Shown in pieces: positions 28,255 through 34,676 of a stretch of DNA of 37,994 nt (within the stretch, counting starts at the first letter, position 1; each line of letters opens with the position of its first letter). The notes below the pieces were generated by a model. That model did no database searches. It was not told the DNA's origin and was given only the letters and a program-made list of their open reading frames with translations. The stretch is from Saprospiraceae bacterium (GTDB taxonomy: Bacteria > Bacteroidota > Bacteroidia > Chitinophagales > Saprospiraceae), in NCBI GenBank assembly GCA_029263015.1, contig JAJCYI010000168.1:1-37994 (forward strand). The letters run 5' to 3'. A program made the translations under genes and the position numbers.

Positions 28255-28941
28255 TCACCTGTCAACGGTCCATTTATTCAACCCATCAATTCCCCGGATA
28301 TATCGTGGGCCTGTTTTATATTCTTTATGGAACGCCATAAAATTATCCAACCCATTTTCAGCTTCCTCGTCTTCAAATATTTTCAAAACATTTTCCACGG
28401 CTATTTTTGAATCTTTGATTTCCGAATAAGTGAGGTAGGAAGTATGTGGCCATAAATGATATTCTTTAGCAAGTCCGTGGTGGATTACATTGTGGTGGAT
28501 ATAATATAGCATATATTTAAAATGCACCTTCTGAGGAATAATTATGCGTTTAAATTTTGACTGGAATAAACTTCCGGTCCGGTTATATTCATTGTTGTAA
28601 GAAGTAGAATAGCAATTAAAAAACCTTTTGAACTGACTCAGGATGAAATAGTTGTACTCGATTTTTCCAGAAAGGTATTGTTCAGCTTTTATCGTATTTT
28701 CTTTTCCAATCAGTATTAAAATTTCTGGTGCAGGGTTTTTGCATTTGATAAGGAAATGGAAATGATTCGGGACAAGGCAATATGCATATGTGGTACAATA
28801 AGGCCCTAAATAATCCCACCATTTTTGAAGAAAATATTGATAGTTTTTTTCTTCCTTGAACATCTGTTCTTTTCCAATGCTTCTATTGTATATATGGTAA
28901 CATGTTTCAGGCAGGAATTTAGCCCAATAGTTGATTTTCAT
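28255..28941 (-). CDS. REP-associated tyrosine transposase (RAYT, IS200-like)
   Basis: A 228-residue Y1/HUH transposase of the IS200-related RAYT group. The N-terminal CYHIYNRSIG, the TYAYCLVPNHFHFLIK segment carrying the metal-binding HxH (HFHF), and the later FFNCYSTSYNNEYNRTGSLF stretch with candidate catalytic tyrosines are in the family's order. The end KWTVDR is basic. RAYTs are domesticated or single-copy transposases that spread short palindromic REP sequences. Here the gene is framed by two directly repeated double-hairpin units, as expected. Start ATG at 28941. It interrupts the interval between groEL and a T9SS protein gene. Confidence 0.9.
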   Translation of the reverse strand: MKINYWAKFLPETCYHIYNRSIGKEQMFKEEKNYQYFLQKWWDYLGPYCTTYAYCLVPNHFHFLIKCKNPAPEILILIGKENTIKAEQYLSGKIEYNYFILSQFKRFFNCYSTSYNNEYNRTGSLFQSKFKRIIIPQKVHFKYMLYYIHHNVIHHGLAKEYHLWPHTSYLTYSEIKDSKIAVENVLKIFEDEEAENGLDNFMAFHKEYKTGPRYIRGIDGLNKWTVDR

Positions 28942-29042
28942 AGGTTTGGTTTTTTGATGGTGAAAGGGACGGGTGTCGGTTGCAATATAAACTTAATCAT
29001 GAGGACTGGAAATATAAAGTTGCTATTATTCGGTCAGCTCTC

Positions 29043-29158
29043 GGTGTCCGACGCCTCGCAGGGCGTCCGACACCTTTTTCATATCTCTCTCTTTGACCAT
29101 GGTCGCCTCAGCATATTCAAGGCAAGGTGTCCGACGCCCTTTGGAGGCGTCGGACACC
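29043..29158. repeat. REP-type double-hairpin unit, copy 2 (beside RAYT)
   Basis: The same unit as at 28130-28244, in direct orientation and 913 bp away. The first hairpin (29043-29074) is identical to copy 1 in both arms. The second (29126-29158) is a perfect 13-bp stem GGTGTCCGACGCC / GGCGTCGGACACC with loop CTTTGGA. Confidence 0.88.
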
Positions 29159-29209
29159 GAGGTTCTGTATTTTGAAAAAAGAAGATATGGAAGACGAGAA
29201 CGGACAATT

Positions 29210-30427
29210 TTATTCCGCCACAATTTTTCCCGCCGCAATTAATTTATTTCCTACCTTAATCTGATAAATATAAATCCCACTTGGTAAATCTTTCCTTTCG
29301 AACTCAAAAGTATTTCCATAAAAATCGGTTGACAGGACTTTCGCTCCAAGCAGGTTTTTTAATTCAAATGAATAGGATTGACAGGAATTGCCAATTAATT
29401 CGATTTTAAAAGAATCGGAAAACGGATTTGGGTAGGGTTTTGAAATTGATTTTTGGAATGTTTCAGTTGTTGGGGTTGCTATTTCATTAGATGGCTGGTT
29501 GCTTTTATACATTACATCGTTTCCCAGATTCAAATAAATATACTGTTCTTCGTCAATATAGATATAGTAGATATTAGACCCATCGGGAATTCCACTATTT
29601 ATGTTTAACCAATTCACTCCATTGTCAATGGAAATAAAAACATCGTTGGTGTTTGAGTATATTAAATGTCCTGAAGAGTTTGAAGTTAAAGAACCAAGCT
29701 GTGAACCAATGGCCTGTAATATATTCATCCAATCAAATGAATAACCACTATCGGTGGATACAAAATAATCTATTCCATCGAAAGGGGATTTGGCTCGGAC
29801 ATGTAAATTGCCATTAATAGAAATATGGATAGGGGATGTGATAAAAGAAAATCCAGGCATGTGGTCGGGGTGTATTTCCTCCCAACTGCTCCCCCCTGTA
29901 GATCTAAATATTCCGACATCCCTTGAAGAATACATAGACCCATCAGGATGCCATGATATGGGAAACGTAATGGAAACTGAATCTAAAAATTCCCAAGTAT
30001 TTCCCTGGTCAGTTGTTTTATAAAGTTCGATTCCATCATTGATATATAAGTCTCCTTGAGGGGATATACTCATTTCCCAATCAAAACTTTCTTCATGGGA
30101 GAATATAGGAGTCCAGTTAATACCTGTGTCTGATGACCTGTAAATTGTCCACTCCCATTTGCCAAAAATATTTCCTGATTTATCTGCAATAAGGTTGAAC
30201 AATAATAGGGAATCGTTGAGACTTACGTCTTCCCAATTTTGCCCATCGTCAAATGATTTTTGATAAGAATAATTAGCACCAACCTTGGCATAGAGCACCC
30301 CGTTTGCATCTTTAAAAGAAGAATAGGATTTAGCCCCGGGAGGCCCACCCAGCGGCTCAAAATAAACTTGTGATTGGAGAATAAAAGGAAGTGCCAGAAA
30401 CGGCAATAGTTTCAGTAAATTTCTCAT
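29210..30427 (-). CDS. T9SS-sorted secreted protein with sialidase-like (BNR) repeats
   Basis: A 405-residue secreted protein: signal peptide (about 1-19, ending LQSQ), a repeat region with Asp-box-like motifs (SFDDGQNWEDV, SSDTGINWTPI, TTDQGNTWEFL, SIDNGVNWLNI), which form beta-propeller blades in sialidase-like proteins, and a C-terminal T9SS type A sorting domain (about 330-405; PYPNPFSDSF and LPSGIYIYQI). Asp boxes are structural, so enzymatic activity is not implied. Start ATG at 30427; a -7 box is at 30457-30464. The RAYT element lies directly downstream. Confidence 0.85.
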   Translation of the reverse strand: MRNLLKLLPFLALPFILQSQVYFEPLGGPPGAKSYSSFKDANGVLYAKVGANYSYQKSFDDGQNWEDVSLNDSLLLFNLIADKSGNIFGKWEWTIYRSSDTGINWTPIFSHEESFDWEMSISPQGDLYINDGIELYKTTDQGNTWEFLDSVSITFPISWHPDGSMYSSRDVGIFRSTGGSSWEEIHPDHMPGFSFITSPIHISINGNLHVRAKSPFDGIDYFVSTDSGYSFDWMNILQAIGSQLGSLTSNSSGHLIYSNTNDVFISIDNGVNWLNINSGIPDGSNIYYIYIDEEQYIYLNLGNDVMYKSNQPSNEIATPTTETFQKSISKPYPNPFSDSFKIELIGNSCQSYSFELKNLLGAKVLSTDFYGNTFEFERKDLPSGIYIYQIKVGNKLIAAGKIVAE

Positions 30428-30456
30428 AGCTAAATTATTTTGGTCAATAGTTTAGC

Positions 30457-30464
30457 CAAAAGTA
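30457..30464 (-). promoter_or_regulatory. Candidate -7 promoter box
   Basis: The minus strand reads TACTTTTG (TAnnTTTG), 29 bp upstream of the sialidase-like-repeat protein gene. No well-spaced -33 box. Confidence 0.4.
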
Positions 30465-30500
30465 ATCAATTTTCAGAAAGGGGCTTTTTAAAAATAACGG

Positions 30501-30526
30501 AGGGGCGCTTTTGCTAAAGCACCCCT
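30501..30526 (-). terminator. Rho-independent terminator downstream of arsM
   Basis: On the minus strand the stem AGGGGTGCTTT / AAAGCGCCCCT (one G-U pair, 4-nt loop) is followed by a T-rich run. It lies about 130 bp beyond the arsM stop, after another inverted repeat. Confidence 0.7.
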
Positions 30527-30548
30527 CTGCCATTTCTAATATCCTACC

Positions 30549-30632
30549 GATTTGAGATTTAAGATTACATGATGTTTGATTATTGATTGATGTCCCCGAA
30601 ACCAAAAATCATGTAATCGTAAATCTTAAATC
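30549..30632. repeat. Inverted repeat downstream of arsM
   Basis: 25-bp arms (30549-30573 and 30608-30632, core ATTACATGAT / ATCATGTAAT) with two mismatches and a 34-nt spacer. The right arm also contains tandem CTTAAAT units. It belongs to the family of low-complexity inverted spacers seen elsewhere in the window. Confidence 0.6.
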
Positions 30633-30654
30633 TTAAATCAAAAGATGCTTATTG

Positions 30655-31623
30655 CTAGCAGCACCCCCCCCCATCATAAAAGAAAGTGGATTCCGAAATA
30701 GAAACATCATCCCTGCCAAGTCCGGCAAGCGTACCAGCCGTTTTGTCGCAGACTGCTATGGGCTGGTTGTAAAGCATGACGTGGCCATTTTTATCGTCAA
30801 ACATATCCTCGTTACCATAATATAACGCCGTTTTTCCCGTAAAAACACAAGGTCCGTCAGCAGGCATGGGGTCTTTGATGGCGCAGACTTCCACGCTTTC
30901 GATGTAGATCAGTCCATCGGTATCGTAGTGGCCAGGATCGAGAATTCGGTAGGGACGTTTCGCTCTGATTTCAATAGTGCCGAAGCCAATATCTGTCAGC
31001 ATTTTTACATACTTCTTTAAAGGAATGGAACCGGACAGACAGAGTGCTCTTAGGCGCTCGTCCTCCCTCAGTTGTTGTGGCATGTCCTGCTCACAGGTTG
31101 GGTCTGACATCACCAATCTGCCGTGGGGTTTTAGTACCCGGTACATTTCGGACAAGGCTTTTTTGAGTTCGTCCATTTTAAAAATATTGAACAGGCAGTT
31201 CTGGGCAGCCACGTCAATGGAATTGTCTTCGACAGGGAGGGAAAGTGCATCTCCTTTATGCAGTTCTACAAAATCAGAATTGAACCAAGGGTTCTTTTCT
31301 TCTGCTTCCACAAAATTGTCCCGGCAAGCCTTGAGCATTTCCGGCACCACATCCACTCCGATGACGCCACCTTTCTGGCGACTGAAATAGGCAAACTGCA
31401 ACAGCTCCATGCCGCCGCCAACTCCGACGTACAATATTTTCGGATTGTTCACCAGGTCGCGGGGATGTACGGTGCTGCCGCAGCCGTAATTCATTTGGAG
31501 CATTTTGGAGGGGATGTCCAGTCCTGGCAATTGCCAGACGGGGGTGGTGGTGCAGCAGAGGCCGAGGTCGGGCACGAGTGCTGCTTCTTTATAAACATCA
31601 AAGGTGGTATCAAGATATGCCAT
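30655..31623 (-). CDS. arsM: Arsenite methyltransferase, arsenosugar-biosynthesis type
   Basis: This 322-residue SAM-dependent enzyme methylates As(III). The N-terminal LGLCCTTTPVWQLPGL and MNYGCGSTVHPRDL, the SAM-binding LYVGVGGGMELL, QNCLFNIFKMDELKKA, LVMSDPTCEQDM and ALCLSGSIPL, and a C-terminal domain ending DGGGCC, are characteristic of the ArsM group associated with arsenosugar synthesis. The many cysteines suit arsenic binding. The frame extends to a TTG at 31632, but the ATG at 31623 is preferred. No arsS radical-SAM gene, transporter or ArsR regulator is in the window. A strong hairpin occupies the leader. Three GGG codons near the end create a run of nine G. Confidence 0.85.
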   Translation of the reverse strand: MAYLDTTFDVYKEAALVPDLGLCCTTTPVWQLPGLDIPSKMLQMNYGCGSTVHPRDLVNNPKILYVGVGGGMELLQFAYFSRQKGGVIGVDVVPEMLKACRDNFVEAEEKNPWFNSDFVELHKGDALSLPVEDNSIDVAAQNCLFNIFKMDELKKALSEMYRVLKPHGRLVMSDPTCEQDMPQQLREDERLRALCLSGSIPLKKYVKMLTDIGFGTIEIRAKRPYRILDPGHYDTDGLIYIESVEVCAIKDPMPADGPCVFTGKTALYYGNEDMFDDKNGHVMLYNQPIAVCDKTAGTLAGLGRDDVSISESTFFYDGGGCC

Positions 31624-31638
31624 GTTTTTCAAATTAGG

Positions 31639-31702
31639 GATTTAGAGTATGTCTAGTTTTTCGGCCTGCCAGTAGGCCGAAAAACTAGACATACTCTAAA
31701 TC
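31639..31702. repeat. Perfect 29-bp hairpin in the arsM leader
   Basis: The arm 31639-31667 is exactly inverted at 31674-31702 with a 6-nt loop (GCCAGT); its stem contains AGAGTATGTCTAG and CGGCCT. It starts 15 bp before the arsM ATG and lies between the candidate promoter and the gene. There is no trailing T-tract on the minus strand, so it is not a standard terminator. It may be an inserted palindromic repeat or an RNA regulatory element. Confidence 0.85.
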
Positions 31703-31720
31703 AGTATAAAAGTGGAGAAA

Positions 31721-31756
31721 CAAACTTAGGGCGTTATGGTTGTTTCTAATTTCAAA
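31721..31756 (-). promoter_or_regulatory. Candidate promoter of arsM
   Basis: The minus strand reads TAAGTTTG at 31721-31728 (perfect TAnnTTTG), with TTTG at 31753-31756 at a slightly long spacing of 24 bp. Transcription would start near 31714, placing the whole 29-bp hairpin in the leader. Confidence 0.45.
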
Positions 31757-31922
31757 AAATTCACGGTCTGCTTGTTTTCATAAAAAGCGCAAAATTAGGG
31801 AAAAGGAAAGGATTGAAAACAGTAGTTCGAGTTGTTTTCTTTCTATGGTGACCATGTGGGCGTTAATGTTGAAGGCACACCAAAAAGTGCAAGCACCACT
31901 AATGCGATTGCCCTGAGCATTT

Positions 31923-32168
31923 TCAGAGCGACTTGTGTGTGCCATCGCATTGGCCGTTGTGCCGGTGGCCGGTTTGCTTGCAGGTGCACATTCCTATTGT
32001 TTTGGTTGTTTCCTGCTTAAAGACGATGGGTGTAAAAGAGGTGCCTTTGTGTGCACCATCGCAAAATGGTTGGTTCGACGACTCTCCACATGCGCACCAA
32101 GCGTATGTTTTTCCAGCTTCGAGTTCTATACGTATTGGGGAGGTGCCAGCTTGTTTAGGTTTTTGCAT
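31923..32168 (-). CDS. CDGSH iron-sulfur domain protein
   Basis: An 81-residue protein with two CDGSH-type motifs. The first, CACGESSNQPFCDGAH (about residues 25-40), fits the CxCx2(S/T)x3PxCDGxH pattern that binds a [2Fe-2S] cluster with three Cys and one His. The second, CTCKQTGHRHNGQCDGTH (about 61-78), keeps the Cys and His ligands but has ten rather than eight residues before the third Cys, and lacks the proline. CDGSH proteins act in redox or iron-sulfur handling. It lies 46 bp downstream of the DUF5615 gene and about 300 bp upstream of arsM on the same strand, so it may be read from the upstream operon. Confidence 0.88.
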   Translation of the reverse strand: MQKPKQAGTSPIRIELEAGKTYAWCACGESSNQPFCDGAHKGTSFTPIVFKQETTKTIGMCTCKQTGHRHNGQCDGTHKSL

Positions 32169-32214
32169 TGTTGTTGTTGTTTGATTTGAGTGAGATAAAA
32201 AACAAAATCACGGT

Positions 32215-32592
32215 TTATGATCTTATCTTTATCCTTATCGAATTATTTTTGTTGAATGCTGTGATGGTGAAAGGAATTTTCAAATCGGGGTTCAATTCAA
32301 GAATAGCATTGACGGTTTCAATATGAAAATCAGGAGGAAAATGGCCGGGGCGCAAATAAATTATTCCAGTATAATCGACATTTTGAGTAAATACAATTTG
32401 GCCAAAATCACTGTCCCGAGTAACAATGACTCTTCCTTCTTTTTGGGCAATTGGTATTAATTCAATATCTTTTTTCCCGATTAAACCTTCTTCAACAACC
32501 GACTTAACATCAAATCCTTTAGAACGCAAATGCTCAACGATTTGCCTGTAAATGTTTTCGTCAATAAATAAAGGGAAGTCAGTAAGCTTCAT
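32215..32592 (-). CDS. DUF5615 PIN-like toxin
   Basis: This 125-residue protein fits the DUF5615/PIN-like family, proposed toxin partners of DUF433. It shows the N-terminal LFIDENIYRQIVEHLRSKGFDV with the first acidic residue (D11), the central KKDIELIPIAQKEGRVIVTRDSDFG with acidic residues around D74-D76, and a closing YLRPGH motif. PIN-like toxins are usually metal-dependent RNases. Its ATG overlaps the stop codon of the DUF433 gene by ATGA, indicating translational coupling. It is the fourth gene of the possible EAD-TonB/dynamin operon. Confidence 0.85.
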   Translation of the reverse strand: MKLTDFPLFIDENIYRQIVEHLRSKGFDVKSVVEEGLIGKKDIELIPIAQKEGRVIVTRDSDFGQIVFTQNVDYTGIIYLRPGHFPPDFHIETVNAILELNPDLKIPFTITAFNKNNSIRIKIRS

Positions 32593-32825
32593 GCAGCAGA
32601 AGCTTTTATTTCGATTAGAATCTCCTTGTCTAAAAAACGGGACGCATAAAGAATGGCTTCTTGAACGCCTTCTTTTGGTAGGTGTGGAAATTCCTCAACG
32701 ATACTTTTGACGCTGGCGCCAGAAGCGATCCATTCGAGGATTAATTGGATACTGATTCTTGTACCTTTGATTATTGGCTTCCCGCCGAGGATGTCTGGAT
32801 CGGATATGATGTATTTAAACTCCAT
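32589..32825 (-). CDS. DUF433 antitoxin
   Basis: A 78-residue DUF433 protein, with the family's ILGGKPIIKGTRISIQLILEWIASGASV and the LPKEGVQEAILYA helix. DUF433 proteins form a DNA-binding-like antitoxin fold and are usually paired with DUF5615 toxins, as here with a 4-bp overlap. The gene starts only 9 bp after the dynamin-like gene stops, suggesting co-transcription with it. A separate promoter cannot be seen in that gap, though one could lie inside the dynamin gene. Confidence 0.88.
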   Translation of the reverse strand: MEFKYIISDPDILGGKPIIKGTRISIQLILEWIASGASVKSIVEEFPHLPKEGVQEAILYASRFLDKEILIEIKASAA

Positions 32826-32834
32826 ATTTTCTTT

Positions 32835-34571
32835 TTACAAATTTAATGATTTTATTTCATTTTCCATTTCCCCCAACCGCTCATCAATCCCCAACTGTCT
32901 TCCCTCCAACTTCCCAATCTGTCCTTCCTCTTTTCCGATCATCTCGTCAAAATCTTCAAAATTGGCGTCTATTTTTTCCTTGATGCCCGTCACATACGTT
33001 TTCAGTTTTCCAGAAAGTTCGGTTTCCATAGCGTTCTTCCCTTTGGCGATTTCCATTTGGTAGCCTTGCAAAATTTTACGGCGTTTGGCAGTAGAGGTGA
33101 AGCCAGCGAAAAGCAATCCGAGAGTGGTGAGCACACCGCCCGTAATGTCAAAAACCGACATTTTGGTGACTGCTGCGAGGATGATGCCGATCACGGCCAG
33201 TCCGCCTCCGGTCGCCATTGAACCAGTTCCGGGTTGCTTGTCGGGAAACAACTCATCTGCCGTGAAGTTTTCAGGGCGGTTGAGGAAGCGGCTGAAAGTT
33301 TCCTGTAGTTCCTGCATCACATTGGCGCGCCGTTCAGCGATATCGCTAAATATTTCGTGGTTGTTTTTGAGGATGGTCTGGCTGTGATGGATTTTGTGGT
33401 CGATCATTTTTGCCATCTGCTGGATGCTGTCGGCGAGGTCGGCCACATTGTCGTTGAGCTTGGTTTGGAGTTCGAGTTGGAGGTCGCGGTCAAGATCGGA
33501 GGCGAGGCTTTCGAGCCACTCCTGGGCGCTTAGTTTTTTACTGAAAATACTGGTGATGCTCCTTTTCAACAGCGAGAAAAAAGAAAGGCCATCTGACAGT
33601 TCTTTTTCCTTTTGTCCGGTGATGCGGTTGTACCCAGCTACGAGGTTTTCAACCAGCATGTCCACTTGGCGAAGGGATTTACCTTCTTGTTTTTCAAGTG
33701 TTTGCGTTACTTCCTTTCGGAAAACAGTGTCTGCTTCCCATTGCTTTTTGCGGTCTGCCACGCCCTTGCCGATGCGCTCGTTGAGGTTGCGGGACGTGTT
33801 GATGTTGTTCTGTAATTTCAACACAGGGGCTTTGCCGCCAGTGATATTTTCTTTTATGAATTCCCTCAAAACAAGGAAGCCGCTTTCGGTTGTATTCCCT
33901 TCAAGTTCTTGCAATGCCGAGACCGCAAATATTCTGGGTTTGTTGATGCCTTTTTTCTGGGCATGTTCCACCACACCGTTGATGTTCACTTTCAAATCGT
34001 CAGCTGGCATCAGGTCTTTTTGTTGTAAAACAAAAATAACCTTGCGCCGCCATTCCGTGTTGATGAAATCGAAAAAATCCCAGGCTGACTGGCGGTATGG
34101 GTTTTTGGCCTCGAACACAAAAACAATCAGGTCGCTTGATGGGATGAAACGCTCGGTGATTTCATGGTGGTGCTCGACGATGGTGTTGGTGCCAGGGGTG
34201 TCAACAATGGCTATCTCTTTTAGGATTTCAATTGGTTGCTTGATTTTTTTGAGGTGTGGGTTGATAACGACCACTTCTTCTTTTTCGCCCCAAACAACCT
34301 GCTGGATGGTATCGGTCATTGGTTGCGGGGCGACCTTGCAAATCTCTTTACCGGTTGACAATAAGGCGTTTACGAAACTGCTTTTCCCTGCTTTTACTTC
34401 TCCCACGATCACAAACATGAAAGGTTCGTTGATCCTGTTCCGCAAGTCACTTACAGTCTGATTGAGTGCAGCGTGGCCAATTTCATTGGTCAGGTCGTGC
34501 AGGTCTTTGACGATTTCATCAATTTGGGAGCGGAGGGTTTGGAGGCTGTCGTTGAGGATGTTTGTGGACAT
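32835..34571 (-). CDS. Dynamin-like GTPase
   Basis: A 578-residue bacterial dynamin-family protein. The GTPase domain has G1 GEVKAGKSS (residues 57-65), a G2-like PMTDT (84-88), G3 DTPGT (124-128) and a G4-like QQKD (183-186). Long helical segments follow, then a hydrophobic paddle or two-helix membrane segment (about 452-492, GGLAVIGIILAAV and LTTLGLLFAGF), and a C-terminal coiled coil (for example KEEGQIGKLEGRQLG). Such proteins remodel or repair membranes, and some act in phage resistance. Its gene lies 105 bp downstream of the EAD-TonB gene and 9 bp upstream of DUF433. The gap ahead of it contains an exact 16-bp tandem repeat. Confidence 0.87.
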   Translation of the reverse strand: MSTNILNDSLQTLRSQIDEIVKDLHDLTNEIGHAALNQTVSDLRNRINEPFMFVIVGEVKAGKSSFVNALLSTGKEICKVAPQPMTDTIQQVVWGEKEEVVVINPHLKKIKQPIEILKEIAIVDTPGTNTIVEHHHEITERFIPSSDLIVFVFEAKNPYRQSAWDFFDFINTEWRRKVIFVLQQKDLMPADDLKVNINGVVEHAQKKGINKPRIFAVSALQELEGNTTESGFLVLREFIKENITGGKAPVLKLQNNINTSRNLNERIGKGVADRKKQWEADTVFRKEVTQTLEKQEGKSLRQVDMLVENLVAGYNRITGQKEKELSDGLSFFSLLKRSITSIFSKKLSAQEWLESLASDLDRDLQLELQTKLNDNVADLADSIQQMAKMIDHKIHHSQTILKNNHEIFSDIAERRANVMQELQETFSRFLNRPENFTADELFPDKQPGTGSMATGGGLAVIGIILAAVTKMSVFDITGGVLTTLGLLFAGFTSTAKRRKILQGYQMEIAKGKNAMETELSGKLKTYVTGIKEKIDANFEDFDEMIGKEEGQIGKLEGRQLGIDERLGEMENEIKSLNL

Positions 34572-34603
34572 TTTGAGTTTCTGAGTGCTTGAGTTTCTGA
34601 GTG
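34572..34603. repeat. 16-bp tandem repeat upstream of dynamin gene
   Basis: TTTGAGTTTCTGAGTG (34572-34587) is followed directly by CTTGAGTTTCTGAGTG (34588-34603), one base different, immediately before the dynamin start codon on the minus strand. A TCTAAAGTCT pair lies nearby at about 34637 and 34657. It could hold a regulator site or be a spacer repeat. Confidence 0.65.
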
Positions 34604-34676
34604 TTTAAGTTGGTCTGGCGAATAAACTGGAAATTTCTAAAGTCTATTGTCTCTAGGTCTAAAGTCTAATCCCCCA

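Noticed and set aside
30650-30661. Possible selenocysteine or read-through at the arsM end
   Set aside because: The frame ends with a plain TAG after Cys-Cys, which matches the family's normal C-terminus; no in-frame TGA is present.
33394-34461. Long antisense open frame (355 codons) opposite the dynamin-like gene
   Set aside because: It lies wholly within a clearly conserved GTPase gene; its product is Ser/Cys-rich with no recognisable domain, as expected of an antisense frame.
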